Below, in pieces: positions 18,178 through 26,603 of a stretch of DNA of 64,000 nt. Every line of letters begins with the position of its first letter. Position 1 is the first letter of the stretch. The translations under genes were made by a program, and so were the position numbers. The notes under the pieces are model-generated. The model was given only the letters and a program-made list of their open reading frames with translations. It was not told where the DNA came from and did no database searches. This stretch comes from Chelativorans sp. AA-79. GTDB taxonomy: Bacteria; Pseudomonadota; Alphaproteobacteria; Rhizobiales; Rhizobiaceae. The DNA is taken from the NCBI RefSeq assembly GCF_029457495.1, contig NZ_CP120361.1, positions 3,984,001-4,048,000 of the forward strand. Direction: 5' to 3'.

Positions 18178-19869
18178 TTAAGCCGCCACATCCCGCGTGC
18201 CGAGGGGCAGCACCTCGGGCTCTCTCTCAAGGAATCTCAAATATGCGGCATAGCCGGACAAGTAATGCTCCACGTCGTCGATGCGTACGCGGAAAGCATG
18301 GTGCCGGATGAAGAAACTGCCGACGATCCGCGCCGGATTTTTGTAGAACATCGCCAGTTCGGGCCAAAAATGCCCATTCAGCAGGTAGTTCGCGCGGGTA
18401 TGCAGCGCGCGGTAGAACTTGTCCAAATCGACCTCATAAAGGAGATGCCCGTGCTCACGGTCGGCCTGAAGCCGCTCGAGCATCTTCTGCGCCGCCATCA
18501 TGAGTTCGAGAAGCGTGGGGAACGTTGTTATTCGCTCGATCACGAAGTCGAGGTGGTCTGCGAAGTTCTTGATGCCAAACCTGAAATATTCCTCGCGCGG
18601 CCTGTAGCGCGTAAGCTCGTTGACGCAATAGGAAAGCCAGTGATCATGCGCCTTCCAATGCTCGGCTTCGATGAAGTATGCGAAGGCTTTCTCGACCGCC
18701 GCCAGCCATCGCGGGTCGCCGGTCAGGCCGTATAGGCGCATCAGTCCGAACGCCGCCTCACCATCGTAATATATGGTGCGAAACTCGTCTTTTCGCGAAA
18801 GGGACGGATAATTTAAGACGTGGAAAAACTTCCCTGTACTTTGATCCTGCATATGCAGGATGCCCTGCGCGAGCTTCTCGAGAAGCCCGGCGTATTTATC
18901 CGTATCCATCAGCTCGCAATATTTCACCAGCGCGAGCAGGCACACAGCGTTTCCGCCCAGCTTTATCTCGGCATTCTCTTCCACCAGGAACGCCGCACGC
19001 TTATCGCCGATGTCGACTTCCTTTATAAGGGCGCCGGTCAGATATCCGACTGCTCGATCGATGGCGGACTTCAATTCCGGACCGCGGATCACCTCCCACG
19101 CGTCCAGCATGGCGAACACGGTGCTGGCGTGCCGCAAGCTGTTGTATGTGTTGATCTCTCGGTCAAAGCACGGATGCCAGCCGTAGTGAAAGCGGCCATC
19201 GGCCTTGACCTGGGTCACCAGATAGTCGCTTCCGCTCTTGATCAGATCCCTGACCTGTCCTAGCGTCAAGGGGCCCGGATCGCGCCGGCCGCCGTCTCGG
19301 CCAGGGCCGTTGAGAATATAGACCTCATCGGACCCGACAGAAGCGAAGGCGCCCCTTGCGGAGAACACATGCACTTCGCCATGACTTGGGAAATCCAGAC
19401 CGGGGAGTTTGTGGCGCAGGGCCGCATAGCGGCGGAAGTTGCCGGCGTTCAGGACGGCATGGCGCGTTGCGCCTCCCTCGTAGAGCATTGCGTTGCCGTT
19501 CAACTCGGTCTCCAGAAACGCGTGCCGAAATGCGCGATCCAGCGAAATGCCATAGCGGAAATAATTGCGTTTGGTGGCGATCAGACGCATCTGCAGATCG
19601 AGCCATGTGGTTTGTTCTGCAGCGTCGACCCAATCCACGCGCAACCACCGAGGCTCCATCTTCTTTGCCTTCACGAGGCGGGCAAGGCGCTGGACGCCCT
19701 GCCGCCACACGGACGCGAAGTCCCTACCGGAGGCAGTCGTAACCTCTGCGCGCTTCCGGCCGTCGCTCACCGAAAAGAAGAGAACGCACGCAGGATAGGG
19801 CTCGGCGAGCGTGGCCATATGCTTCTGAACTTGCGGTCTCAGGCGCATAAGGAGATGCGAAAGGCTCAT
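18178..19869 (-). CDS. Six-hairpin (alpha/alpha toroid)-like protein of the glycan operon
   Basis: 563 residues, first gene of the four-gene minus-strand operon. The N-terminal 190 residues are an alpha/beta region (ACVLFFSVSDG, LRVDWVDAAEQTTW). Residues about 200-530 contain repeated helical hairpins with G..Y-type motifs: GWHPCFDREINTYNSLRHAST, GGNAVCLLALVKYCE, YYDGEAAFGLMRLYGLTGDPRWLAAVEKA, HWLSYCVNELTRYRP. These are typical of six-hairpin glycosidases, lyases and epimerases that act on polysaccharides. No catalytic residues can be named. There is no signal peptide, so action is cytosolic. With the CapA-glycosyltransferase fusion in the same operon, a role in polymer synthesis or editing is likely. 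The upstream gap of 484 bp should carry the operon promoter. Confidence 0.65.
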   Translation of the reverse strand: MSLSHLLMRLRPQVQKHMATLAEPYPACVLFFSVSDGRKRAEVTTASGRDFASVWRQGVQRLARLVKAKKMEPRWLRVDWVDAAEQTTWLDLQMRLIATKRNYFRYGISLDRAFRHAFLETELNGNAMLYEGGATRHAVLNAGNFRRYAALRHKLPGLDFPSHGEVHVFSARGAFASVGSDEVYILNGPGRDGGRRDPGPLTLGQVRDLIKSGSDYLVTQVKADGRFHYGWHPCFDREINTYNSLRHASTVFAMLDAWEVIRGPELKSAIDRAVGYLTGALIKEVDIGDKRAAFLVEENAEIKLGGNAVCLLALVKYCELMDTDKYAGLLEKLAQGILHMQDQSTGKFFHVLNYPSLSRKDEFRTIYYDGEAAFGLMRLYGLTGDPRWLAAVEKAFAYFIEAEHWKAHDHWLSYCVNELTRYRPREEYFRFGIKNFADHLDFVIERITTFPTLLELMMAAQKMLERLQADREHGHLLYEVDLDKFYRALHTRANYLLNGHFWPELAMFYKNPARIVGSFFIRHHAFRVRIDDVEHYLSGYAAYLRFLEREPEVLPLGTRDVAA

Positions 19870-20353
19870 TGGGATGGCTGCTCTCGTGTCTTGGAAGGTG
19901 AATCAGCCAGCGAACCGATTCGGTGCCAGTGCTGAGTATTCATTATCAAACCGTATCCCGCCGGGGGCTTATGGGCAAAATAAGCGGGCGCCTTTCAAGC
20001 AGCGTCCAAGGAGGGGGATCGCCCTTGCCGTGGCGCCGGTTTCGTCGAAGGAGACCAGCCGATCCGACTCCAGCCGCACCTCACCCGCGCCTGGTCCTGC
20101 CGCGCCGAAAGGCTGACGAGCAGTTGGTAAACATATTTTTCCATAGGGTGCGGCACCTGCCGCGCGCGACGTCCTCAACGATCCGACCGAAGACCTTCGC
20201 ATGTTCTCGCGCCCGGCTGCTCACACACAGGTCATCGCGGCTGTTTCAACCGCCGAGCCCCGCGCCGCAGGCCCGAGAGCGGGCCCTGGCCGCGGCTTTG
20301 ACGGAACCGCACGCAGGAAGGGCGCCAAGCCGCCCATGGCGGTCGCGGTCCGG
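19870..20353. other. Gap upstream of glycan operon
   Basis: 484 bases between the HlyD stop and the glycan operon, both read leftward. The longest minus-strand frame here (77 codons from 20202) has Arg/Gly/Ala-rich composition and no ribosome site, and is not accepted as a gene. The AT-rich patch around 19935-19985 is the likeliest promoter location for the 563-residue gene. No clear terminator hairpin was identified. Confidence 0.4.
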
Positions 20354-21550
20354 CTAGCGCTCGCCAAGGGCCTCCTGGCCGCGCAGCAAAGGTTTCAGCA
20401 GATAGCTCAGGACCGTCTTGCTGCCTGTTTGTATGGCCACCTCGGCCACCATGCCTGGCTTGATTGGCAGAGAACCATCGGGCCCTTCCAGGGCCGACTG
20501 CTCGGTCCGCACCCTGACCATGTAGTAGGGTTCAGCGTCATGCTGCTGCGTCGGTTTTTGGTCAACGATCGTATCGGCGCTGATGAATACCAGCTCTCCG
20601 TCCAAGGTCCCATAGATCGCGCTGTCATAGGCGGTGATCCTCACGGTAGCCGGGAGCCCCGGATACAGGAAGGCAACATCCCTTGGCCGAATGCGCGCCT
20701 CCACGTAAAGCGCCTCATCGAGCGGCACGATCTCCATAATGGTCTCACCAGGCTGCACGACGCCACCCTGGGTGGTGATCTCGAGCTTCTTCACAATGCC
20801 CCGCACAGGCGACTTCAGCTCCGTGCGAGCCAAGGCGGAGCGACGCTCCGCCAGCTGTTGCTGGAGACTTGAAAGCTCGCCGCTCTTTTTTGCTATTTCT
20901 TCGTTGACTTCCTGAAAATACCTGGTCCGCGTTTCGGTAAGCTGTCCCCGCAAATCAGCCACATTGCGTTGCAGCTTGATTTCATCTGCCGTCGACACGG
21001 CACCTTTGGCCACCAAGGGCGTCGCGAGTTCCAACTCGCGCCGTGCCAAGGCGAGGCGTTCCTCAAATGAAGCGGTCGTTTCGGCGAGATTGCGACGCCG
21101 CGCCTCGAACAATTCCCTTTCGACGGCGACGACCTCCTCGTGAGAGGCAACGTCCGCCGGCACCCGGAAGCTGTCCTGGTCCGCCTGTTCGGCGGCAAGC
21201 CGGCTCAATGCGGCGCGCAGCGCGAGCACTTGCCCTTCAAGATCCTGATAAGCAGAGCGAGACCGCGTGTCCTCGAGTGTCGCGAGGACCTGGCCTGCCC
21301 TCACCTCTTCTCCTTCTTGCACCGTGATGTGCTGCAGAATGCCGCCATCGAGGCTTTGGATAACCTGCACGCGGCTCGATGGCGTGACCTTCCCTGTCCC
21401 GCGTGTGACTTCCGCAAGCGGCGCATTTGCCGCCCAGATGAAGAACGCCGCGATCGTGAAGGCGGCGAGCCACAAAACCGGTCTGCGTAGGGAGCCCTTC
21501 TTCAACGCCCCGAATTCGGCTCCCCAGCCGATATCTCCTTCATATGCCAT
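20354..21550 (-). CDS. Type I secretion membrane-fusion protein (HlyD/LapC family)
   Basis: 398 residues. There is one N-terminal membrane helix (LWLAAFTIAAFFIWAANAPLAE), then a lipoyl/barrel-sandwich half (GGILQHITVQEGEEVRAGQVLATLED), a long coiled coil (about 120-265, rich in A/E/R/L heptads, ending QQLAERRSALARTE), then the second half-motif LKSPVRGIVKKLEITTQGGVVQPGETIMEIVP and the HlyD beta-barrel domain to GMVAEVAIQTGSKT and LKPL. It bridges the ABC exporter in the inner membrane to the TolC-like channel. It starts 9 bp after the ABC gene stops. It is expected to secrete the Bap-like Ser-Asp adhesin at 26.6-30.8 kb. Confidence 0.93.
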   Translation of the reverse strand: MAYEGDIGWGAEFGALKKGSLRRPVLWLAAFTIAAFFIWAANAPLAEVTRGTGKVTPSSRVQVIQSLDGGILQHITVQEGEEVRAGQVLATLEDTRSRSAYQDLEGQVLALRAALSRLAAEQADQDSFRVPADVASHEEVVAVERELFEARRRNLAETTASFEERLALARRELELATPLVAKGAVSTADEIKLQRNVADLRGQLTETRTRYFQEVNEEIAKKSGELSSLQQQLAERRSALARTELKSPVRGIVKKLEITTQGGVVQPGETIMEIVPLDEALYVEARIRPRDVAFLYPGLPATVRITAYDSAIYGTLDGELVFISADTIVDQKPTQQHDAEPYYMVRVRTEQSALEGPDGSLPIKPGMVAEVAIQTGSKTVLSYLLKPLLRGQEALGER

Positions 21551-21559
21551 GTCGCTCTC

Positions 21560-23830
21560 CTAAGCCTTACGTGCCGGTTCACTGCTCGACAGTGCCGCAA
21601 GCACGCCTTCCACGGGGCCGTCCGCGACCGGTCTTCCGTTCTTCATCACCACCGCACGCTGGACCAATGAGAGTATTGGCTGGCGGTGAGTGGCAACCAC
21701 CAAGGTCCGGCCTGCCAGCCACCCGCGCAGATTCTCGATCACGCGCATCTCAAGCGTGTGGTCCATGGCCGCCGTCGGCTCATCCAGCAGCACGATACGG
21801 GGATCGCGCAACCAAAGTCGCGCGAGTCCCAGGGACTGGCGCTGGCCGCCGGACATCCCGGAACCGCCCTCCCCGAGCTTGCGATCGAGCCCGAGCGGGT
21901 GGTCGCGCACAAGACTGTCGGCGCCGGTAAATCTCAGCGCCTCGAGGAGTTCTTCATCCTCGCGATTTTCGAGCCCCATAAGCAGGTTTTCGCGTACGGT
22001 TCCATAGAACAACCGCACGTCCTGCGGCAGGTATCCCACCGCGCGTCGCACATCCACGGGATCGATCTGGCGCATCTCGGTGCCATCAAGCAGAACACGT
22101 CCCTCGGCCGGCTGGTGAAGCCCCGATAGCAGCTTCAGAAGCGTCGATTTGCCTGACCCGTTGGTGCCGAGGAGGGCCGTTGCCGACCCGGCGGCTACCG
22201 AGAACGACGGAATCTGCAGAATCGGCCCGCCGTCCTGATCATAGCGGAATGAAAGCGCCTCGAAATCGTAAGCCCCTTTCAGGCGTGGACGATGCACGAA
22301 CCGGCGCCCCACCGGCCGATCCACCGGCGTCTTCATGATGCCGTCGAGGCCTCTCAGCGCTACTCTCATTTGCTGCCACCTGGCGAAAATCGACGAGAGC
22401 CGCGTCAGTGGGCCGATGGTCCGCCCGGACAGGATTGCGCAAGCCAAAAGACCGCCCGTCGTCATATTCCCGGCGGCAATCTCGTACACACCCACGACCA
22501 TCACCATCACATAGGCAATCTGCTGCACCGATCTTGCCGATTGATTGAGCACCGAAGACAGCCGGCGTGTCTGCATCCCGTTGCCTGACAGAAGCTGCGT
22601 ATATTCTTCCCAGAGCCGCTGGAAACGTGCTTCCCCCTGCAGGGACTTGACAGTTTCCGCACTCGACAACGCCTCGATCAGCAGGCCGTTGCGGATGGCA
22701 CCTTCGCGTAGATGTTGACGCGACATTCGCGAGAGCGGCCACTGCGCTACAATGCCCGGCAATACAATAAAGGGGATGGCAGCGATAAGGACCCATACCA
22801 CCGGCCCCCCGATCAGCCAGATGACTGTCATGAAGAGGAGCGTGAACGGTATGTCGCTCAGCGTCCCGATGGTGGTCGAGGTGAAGAACTCGCGCACGCC
22901 GTCGAATTCCCGCACCTGACTGGCGAAGGATCCGACCGCCGCAGGGCGAGCCTCAAGCCGAAGTCCAAGCGCCTGCTCGAAAATCCGGGCGGAGAGACGC
23001 TGATCGATTCGGCGGCCGGCCGCATCCATCAGATATGCCCTGGTTATCCGCACGACCGCTTCAATTCCGATCGCGATCAGGACACCGAGCGCCAAAACCC
23101 ACAGTGTCGCAAAGGCGAGGTTCGGCACCACTCGATCATAGACCTGCATGCTGAACAGCGATGTGACCACGGCAAGGGTGTTGGCCAAGGCGGCAGCAAA
23201 TCCGACCTCGGCAAAATCCCACCTATACCGCTTGATCTCACTCCAGAACCAGTGCTGCTCGGGTTCCGCGGCATAGGGTCCAGCGCGATCATCGGAGCGG
23301 ACCAGCGGTGCTGCGAGAACCACAAGGCCCGAGTGCCGCGCCGAAAGTGCAGCGAGAGAAACCGTCTCTTCCCGGCTGTCCAACTCGGGATGACAGATAC
23401 GGCAGAACTCTCCCTCCCGGCTGACGAGCGCCACCGCGGAGCCATCCGACAACAGTACCAATGCAGGCAGCAGGTGAGGCGGGATCGACGACAACGGCCG
23501 CCGGCGGACCCGTACGTCCAGATCTGCCCGCGCTGCCGCCCGCGACAGGAGCCCTATGGTGAGGCGACCCTGTTCGAGCGGCAGGCCTGAGGTCAATTCA
23601 CCGCTCGTGGCCGGGCGGTTGTGGAGCCGGCATAGAAGCAGGAGTCCATCGAGGAGATCGGCACCCGCCAGTGCTTCCGGAATCTCATCCGCTGTGGCAT
23701 GCGGCGTGACCCGTGCTCGACCCGCGGCCCTGGGGGCAGCCTCGATCGCTTGCGCCTCGCCGGGCCGCGGGCCGTCCGCCGCATCACTCTGCTGTGCTTT
23801 GAACCAGTTCCTGTTCCTGCCGAGGTTCAT
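21560..23830 (-). CDS. Type I secretion ABC transporter with degenerate C39-like domain (LapB family)
   Basis: 756 residues. About residues 50-175 are a C39-peptidase-like domain lacking the catalytic Cys (LLDGLLLLCRLHNRPATSGEL...), the form that only binds RTX or Bap substrates. About 195-480 are six membrane helices, with LAFATLWVLALGVLIAIGIE and a long ERR-type cytosolic loop. The ATPase domain follows: Walker A LLGTNGSGKSTLLKLLSG, signature MSGGQRQSLGLARLWL, Walker B IVLLDEPTAAMD and the H-loop ATHR. It powers export across both membranes with HlyD and TolC partners. The start overlaps the 69-aa gene by 4 bp (ATGA). Confidence 0.95.
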   Translation of the reverse strand: MNLGRNRNWFKAQQSDAADGPRPGEAQAIEAAPRAAGRARVTPHATADEIPEALAGADLLDGLLLLCRLHNRPATSGELTSGLPLEQGRLTIGLLSRAAARADLDVRVRRRPLSSIPPHLLPALVLLSDGSAVALVSREGEFCRICHPELDSREETVSLAALSARHSGLVVLAAPLVRSDDRAGPYAAEPEQHWFWSEIKRYRWDFAEVGFAAALANTLAVVTSLFSMQVYDRVVPNLAFATLWVLALGVLIAIGIEAVVRITRAYLMDAAGRRIDQRLSARIFEQALGLRLEARPAAVGSFASQVREFDGVREFFTSTTIGTLSDIPFTLLFMTVIWLIGGPVVWVLIAAIPFIVLPGIVAQWPLSRMSRQHLREGAIRNGLLIEALSSAETVKSLQGEARFQRLWEEYTQLLSGNGMQTRRLSSVLNQSARSVQQIAYVMVMVVGVYEIAAGNMTTGGLLACAILSGRTIGPLTRLSSIFARWQQMRVALRGLDGIMKTPVDRPVGRRFVHRPRLKGAYDFEALSFRYDQDGGPILQIPSFSVAAGSATALLGTNGSGKSTLLKLLSGLHQPAEGRVLLDGTEMRQIDPVDVRRAVGYLPQDVRLFYGTVRENLLMGLENREDEELLEALRFTGADSLVRDHPLGLDRKLGEGGSGMSGGQRQSLGLARLWLRDPRIVLLDEPTAAMDHTLEMRVIENLRGWLAGRTLVVATHRQPILSLVQRAVVMKNGRPVADGPVEGVLAALSSSEPARKA

Positions 23831-24036
23831 GTCGTGGCCCCGTTCTCATCCTGTGATATGCTGATTTCGCGATCCAGAAGCGTCAGGAGATCCGCACCCG
23901 TGTCCGAGCGGCTCTGCAACGCCCCTCCCGCCATCCCGTCGCGCAGTTCGTCATGGAGCCGCGACAACATGATCAGTGCGCGCAAACCACGCAGCGCCGG
24001 ATTTTCTTTTGCGTCTTGCCGGTCGTCTGATGTCAT
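23827..24036 (-). CDS. Small hypothetical protein of the type I secretion operon, 69 aa
   Basis: 69 residues from ATG 24036, placed immediately after the TolC stop (24038) and overlapping the ABC start by 4 bp, so it is surely translated with the operon. Not recognised as a named family. Polar, mostly helical, with ENPALRGLRALIMLSRLHDELRDGM as a likely amphipathic helix and a Ser/Asp-rich acidic tail; no signal peptide. It could be a cytosolic adaptor or chaperone for the secreted adhesin, but nothing in the sequence proves this. Confidence 0.7.
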   Translation of the reverse strand: MTSDDRQDAKENPALRGLRALIMLSRLHDELRDGMAGGALQSRSDTGADLLTLLDREISISQDENGATT

Positions 24037-24037
24037 T

Positions 24038-25501
24038 TCACATCCCTCCCGCATCCGCGGCCGGAGTAATCTCCAGCAGGCCACCCAGCATCCCCAGGGA
24101 GGCCGCGGCCTTATATTGCAGGTCGTAGAGGTCGAACCGCACATTGATTAAGCTGCTTTCGATGCGCGTGAGATCGGATTGCACGGTTACGAGATCCGAG
24201 AGCGAACGCGTTCCCGTCTTGAACTGATCTTCATAAAGGTCGCGCAGTTGCCGCGCATTGACGCGCTGCTCCTTCAGAACCGATTGACGACTGCGCAACG
24301 TGGGTTCTTGATCCAGAAAGGCCTGCACCTGGCGCAAGACATCGCGTCGTGCCGTCTCCGCCTTCCAGGTCGCCTCTTCAGCGGCAAGTTTCGCCGCCTC
24401 CACACGCCGCAGATTGCTGAGCCCCTGAACGGTCGGACTCGTCACGCGCAGCCCTATGCCCTTGTTCAGGTCGTCGCGCGCATCGTCGCCGCGCACAAAG
24501 GCTTCCGCACTCAGCGTCGGAAAAAGCTGCGCCTCCTCCGCCGCCGCCGACGCGTCGGCCTCCGATGCGCGCGCCAAGGCCGCTTTGACAGTCGGCGCCT
24601 GGTCTGCTCGCCTGCTCAGGTTCTGTCCGGCCGCCCCGTCGGACAGCCGCAGGGCCGTTTTCAACGCCGTGGAAAGTTCGGGCACGGGTGGAAGCGTGCC
24701 GGCGCCGCGCCCGACCCGGGAGGCAAAGACGCTGCGCGCGTCCCGAAGCTTGCCCTGCGCATCCGCAAGCGAGGAGCTTGCCTCGCCCACATGCACTTCG
24801 GCGAGTGTCGCCTCCGTTGCGTCGCCATAACCGCCCTCTGTCCGCTGTCGCGCCAGATTGGCAATCCGCCGATAGGCCTTCAGCTCATCGGCCGCCACCT
24901 TCTCCAATTCGGCTGCACGCGCCACCTCGATATAGGCGCTGGCGGCATCCAGCATCACCTGTTCCCGTTGCGCGGAGAGTTCCACCTGCGCAGCCGAGCG
25001 ACCTGCCCGCGCGCCACCGACCTTCGCTGCCGTGCGGCCCCAATCATAGAGCGGCTGCGACAGGGTCACCTCATAATCGTGCTCTCCGTCGGTACCGATC
25101 CCGGCATTGCTGTCCAGGGCCGGGAAATAGCCCGACCGGGCCTGGTCCACCTGGGCATCGGCGGCAGCAACCGCGGCGCGAGAGCCGCGTATCTCCGAAC
25201 TGTAGTCGAGAGCGGACAAGGCCGCATCACGCAACCCGCCCGGCGCCCGCGCCACCCTGCGGTCGGCAGCAGGCACAGCATCTTGGCCCGGCGGCACGAC
25301 GCAGTCACAAACCTTATGCTTGGCCGGCGCGCCGGCGCTGGTGCTGCCTGTAGCGGGTTCGGGCAACGCGGCCGCGGTCTCGAACACCGCGTCGCCCGAG
25401 GGCAGGCAGCCGTGCAGCGCAATCGCCGCGAAAACAGTGCCCGCCAATATCGGCATCCGCCGCTGCGGCCCTTGTCCTGAAATCTTTCGTGTGATGGTCA
25501 C
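24038..25501 (-). CDS. TolC-family outer-membrane channel of the type I system
   Basis: 487 residues, GTG start at 25501 with GGGGCGAG upstream. There is a signal peptide (MPILAGTVFAAIALHG; a Cys follows but the box LHGC is a poor lipobox). After a variable Ala/Pro region come two OEP repeats: A...ALDYSSEIRGSRAAVAAADAQVDQARSGYFPAL, VTLSQPLYDWG, then DAQGKLRDARSVF, and a second half ending with LYEDQFKTGTRSLSDLVTVQSDL and LYDLQYKAAASLGML. These alternating helices and strands are the TolC barrel/tunnel signature. It is the third part of the exporter and is transcribed upstream of the ABC gene. A C-C pair (KVCDCVVPPG) near the N-terminus is unusual. Confidence 0.92.
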   Translation of the reverse strand: MTITRKISGQGPQRRMPILAGTVFAAIALHGCLPSGDAVFETAAALPEPATGSTSAGAPAKHKVCDCVVPPGQDAVPAADRRVARAPGGLRDAALSALDYSSEIRGSRAAVAAADAQVDQARSGYFPALDSNAGIGTDGEHDYEVTLSQPLYDWGRTAAKVGGARAGRSAAQVELSAQREQVMLDAASAYIEVARAAELEKVAADELKAYRRIANLARQRTEGGYGDATEATLAEVHVGEASSSLADAQGKLRDARSVFASRVGRGAGTLPPVPELSTALKTALRLSDGAAGQNLSRRADQAPTVKAALARASEADASAAAEEAQLFPTLSAEAFVRGDDARDDLNKGIGLRVTSPTVQGLSNLRRVEAAKLAAEEATWKAETARRDVLRQVQAFLDQEPTLRSRQSVLKEQRVNARQLRDLYEDQFKTGTRSLSDLVTVQSDLTRIESSLINVRFDLYDLQYKAAASLGMLGGLLEITPAADAGGM

Positions 25502-25831
25502 TCTGTCTCGCCCCTGGCTTGTTTTTGGGCTGGATTTATCGTCACGATCCCTGACTGCCGGAGGAAGCCGTCAAGCTGTGCTGCTCGACCACTGACCTCT
25601 GCAGATGCAAGTTTGGCCTTCCGCGGCACGCGCGAGATGCCGCATTCACCCGGATGGATGCTCTCCCCGCCGCAAGACTGATGAAAAACTCGAAAGTCCC
25701 GCCGCCGCCGATGACGCCCTCAGCAGGTCGGCCGCGGCAATTCTGGCCCGTCTTCGCTTGCCCAGAGGCAGCAAAAGACGGGCCCCGGACGAGAGGAAGG
25801 GGCGGCAACCCCTCGTCCTACCGCCAGGACA
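25502..25831. other. Gap between adhesin relic and tolC
   Basis: 330 bases with no supported gene. They separate the collapsed adhesin copy from the type I secretion operon and should hold the promoter of the exporter genes. GC-rich short frames on both strands lack ribosome sites. Confidence 0.4.
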
Positions 25832-25996
25832 CTAGCTCTGCATACTAGTCGATCCAGAGCAGGGCACTGTCGGATGTTTCGTAAACGCGATAAGCACACT
25901 GCCCTCGAAAGCTGTCCTGTCCATATCCGCGAAGAGACGACCGGTCTCGTTCGACTCGTCAAACCCCGTGGCAACTATCGATGCTCCAACATCCAT
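25832..25996 (-). pseudogene. Collapsed relic of a second Bap-like adhesin gene
   Basis: The start codon at 25996 and the DNA before it match the adhesin gene at 30770: shared GGTCGGA ribosome region and first residues of the M-x-x-x-A-x-I-V-A type. After about 12 codons the sequence jumps to a copy of the adhesin's extreme C-terminus. Read one frame over, the relic gives YRVYETSDSALLWID then a stop then YAELVS, against [22 protein letters not shown] in the intact gene. Thus the whole repeat, FG-GAP and most C-terminal regions are deleted, and the rest has a frameshift and a stop. As translated from ATG it would give a meaningless 54-residue peptide. Confidence 0.75.
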
Positions 25997-26603
25997 GTCC
26001 GACCCTTTCCGATGGATTTTATAACCGGGCATGCAGGCGATTTCCCTGCCAGCATGTTAACCAGCCACGCTTCCCTCTCTCGAATCGTGGAAGCGGTCGG
26101 TAGCTGACGCCCATTCACGGCATCCGCGTGCTAATTGGCAACATTAGGAGCTGAGTGTGTGGTGCGAGAGCTCAGGAAGCTGCCGGCGCACGAGACTTGC
26201 CGGCTCGCCGGCACGGCTGGAGCCAAGCGGCCCGCCGCCCCTCTACTTACGCTGGTTCATCAACGATGCTCTGCCGGCCGGCGATTCCGAAGACGCGGAT
26301 CGGCCGCGGTTCACACCAGCGGCCACGGATCCGATCGATCATGGTATGCTGTGCATCGGCTGCCTTGCCAGTTCCTCGGCAAGGGGGTGCCGAACGGGAT
26401 CGCACTGTCGCAGGAACGTGACTTCGCATTCAAAAATCTGCCCACGCCAAGAGCTGGCGCGGGCAGCAAGATACGTCTCGAATTGTATCCGGTCCAAATC
26501 GGTCCCGCCGCCACGATGGCTCACAATGCGACGGAACCGTTCCTTTCGATGTCGGACGGCTTTTTGAGGCCGCCCGACCGGATTTCGCAACCGTCCACCG
26601 CGG
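25997..26603. other. Duplicated adhesin upstream region and spacer
   Basis: No gene is supported. The part 25997-26150 is a diverged copy of 30771-30935, the leader of the intact adhesin. Shared features include the run CCCTCTCTCGAATCGTGGA (26072-26090) and the element near 26131. The rest, to the adhesin stop at 26604, has only short frames without good starts. Confidence 0.6.
26131..26147. promoter_or_regulatory. Conserved 17-bp upstream element, copy 2
   Basis: CTAATTGGCAACATTAG here matches CTAATTGACAACATTAG at 30912-30928 at 16 of 17 positions, at similar distances before the two adhesin start codons. The ends CTAAT/ATTAG form an inverted repeat. Its preservation in a decayed gene suggests a regulator site or promoter part; which protein binds is unknown. 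Confidence 0.5.

Noticed and set aside
19969..20202. 77-codon minus-strand frame before the glycan operon
   Set aside because: No ribosome site, Arg/Gly/Ala-biased composition, no recognisable product.
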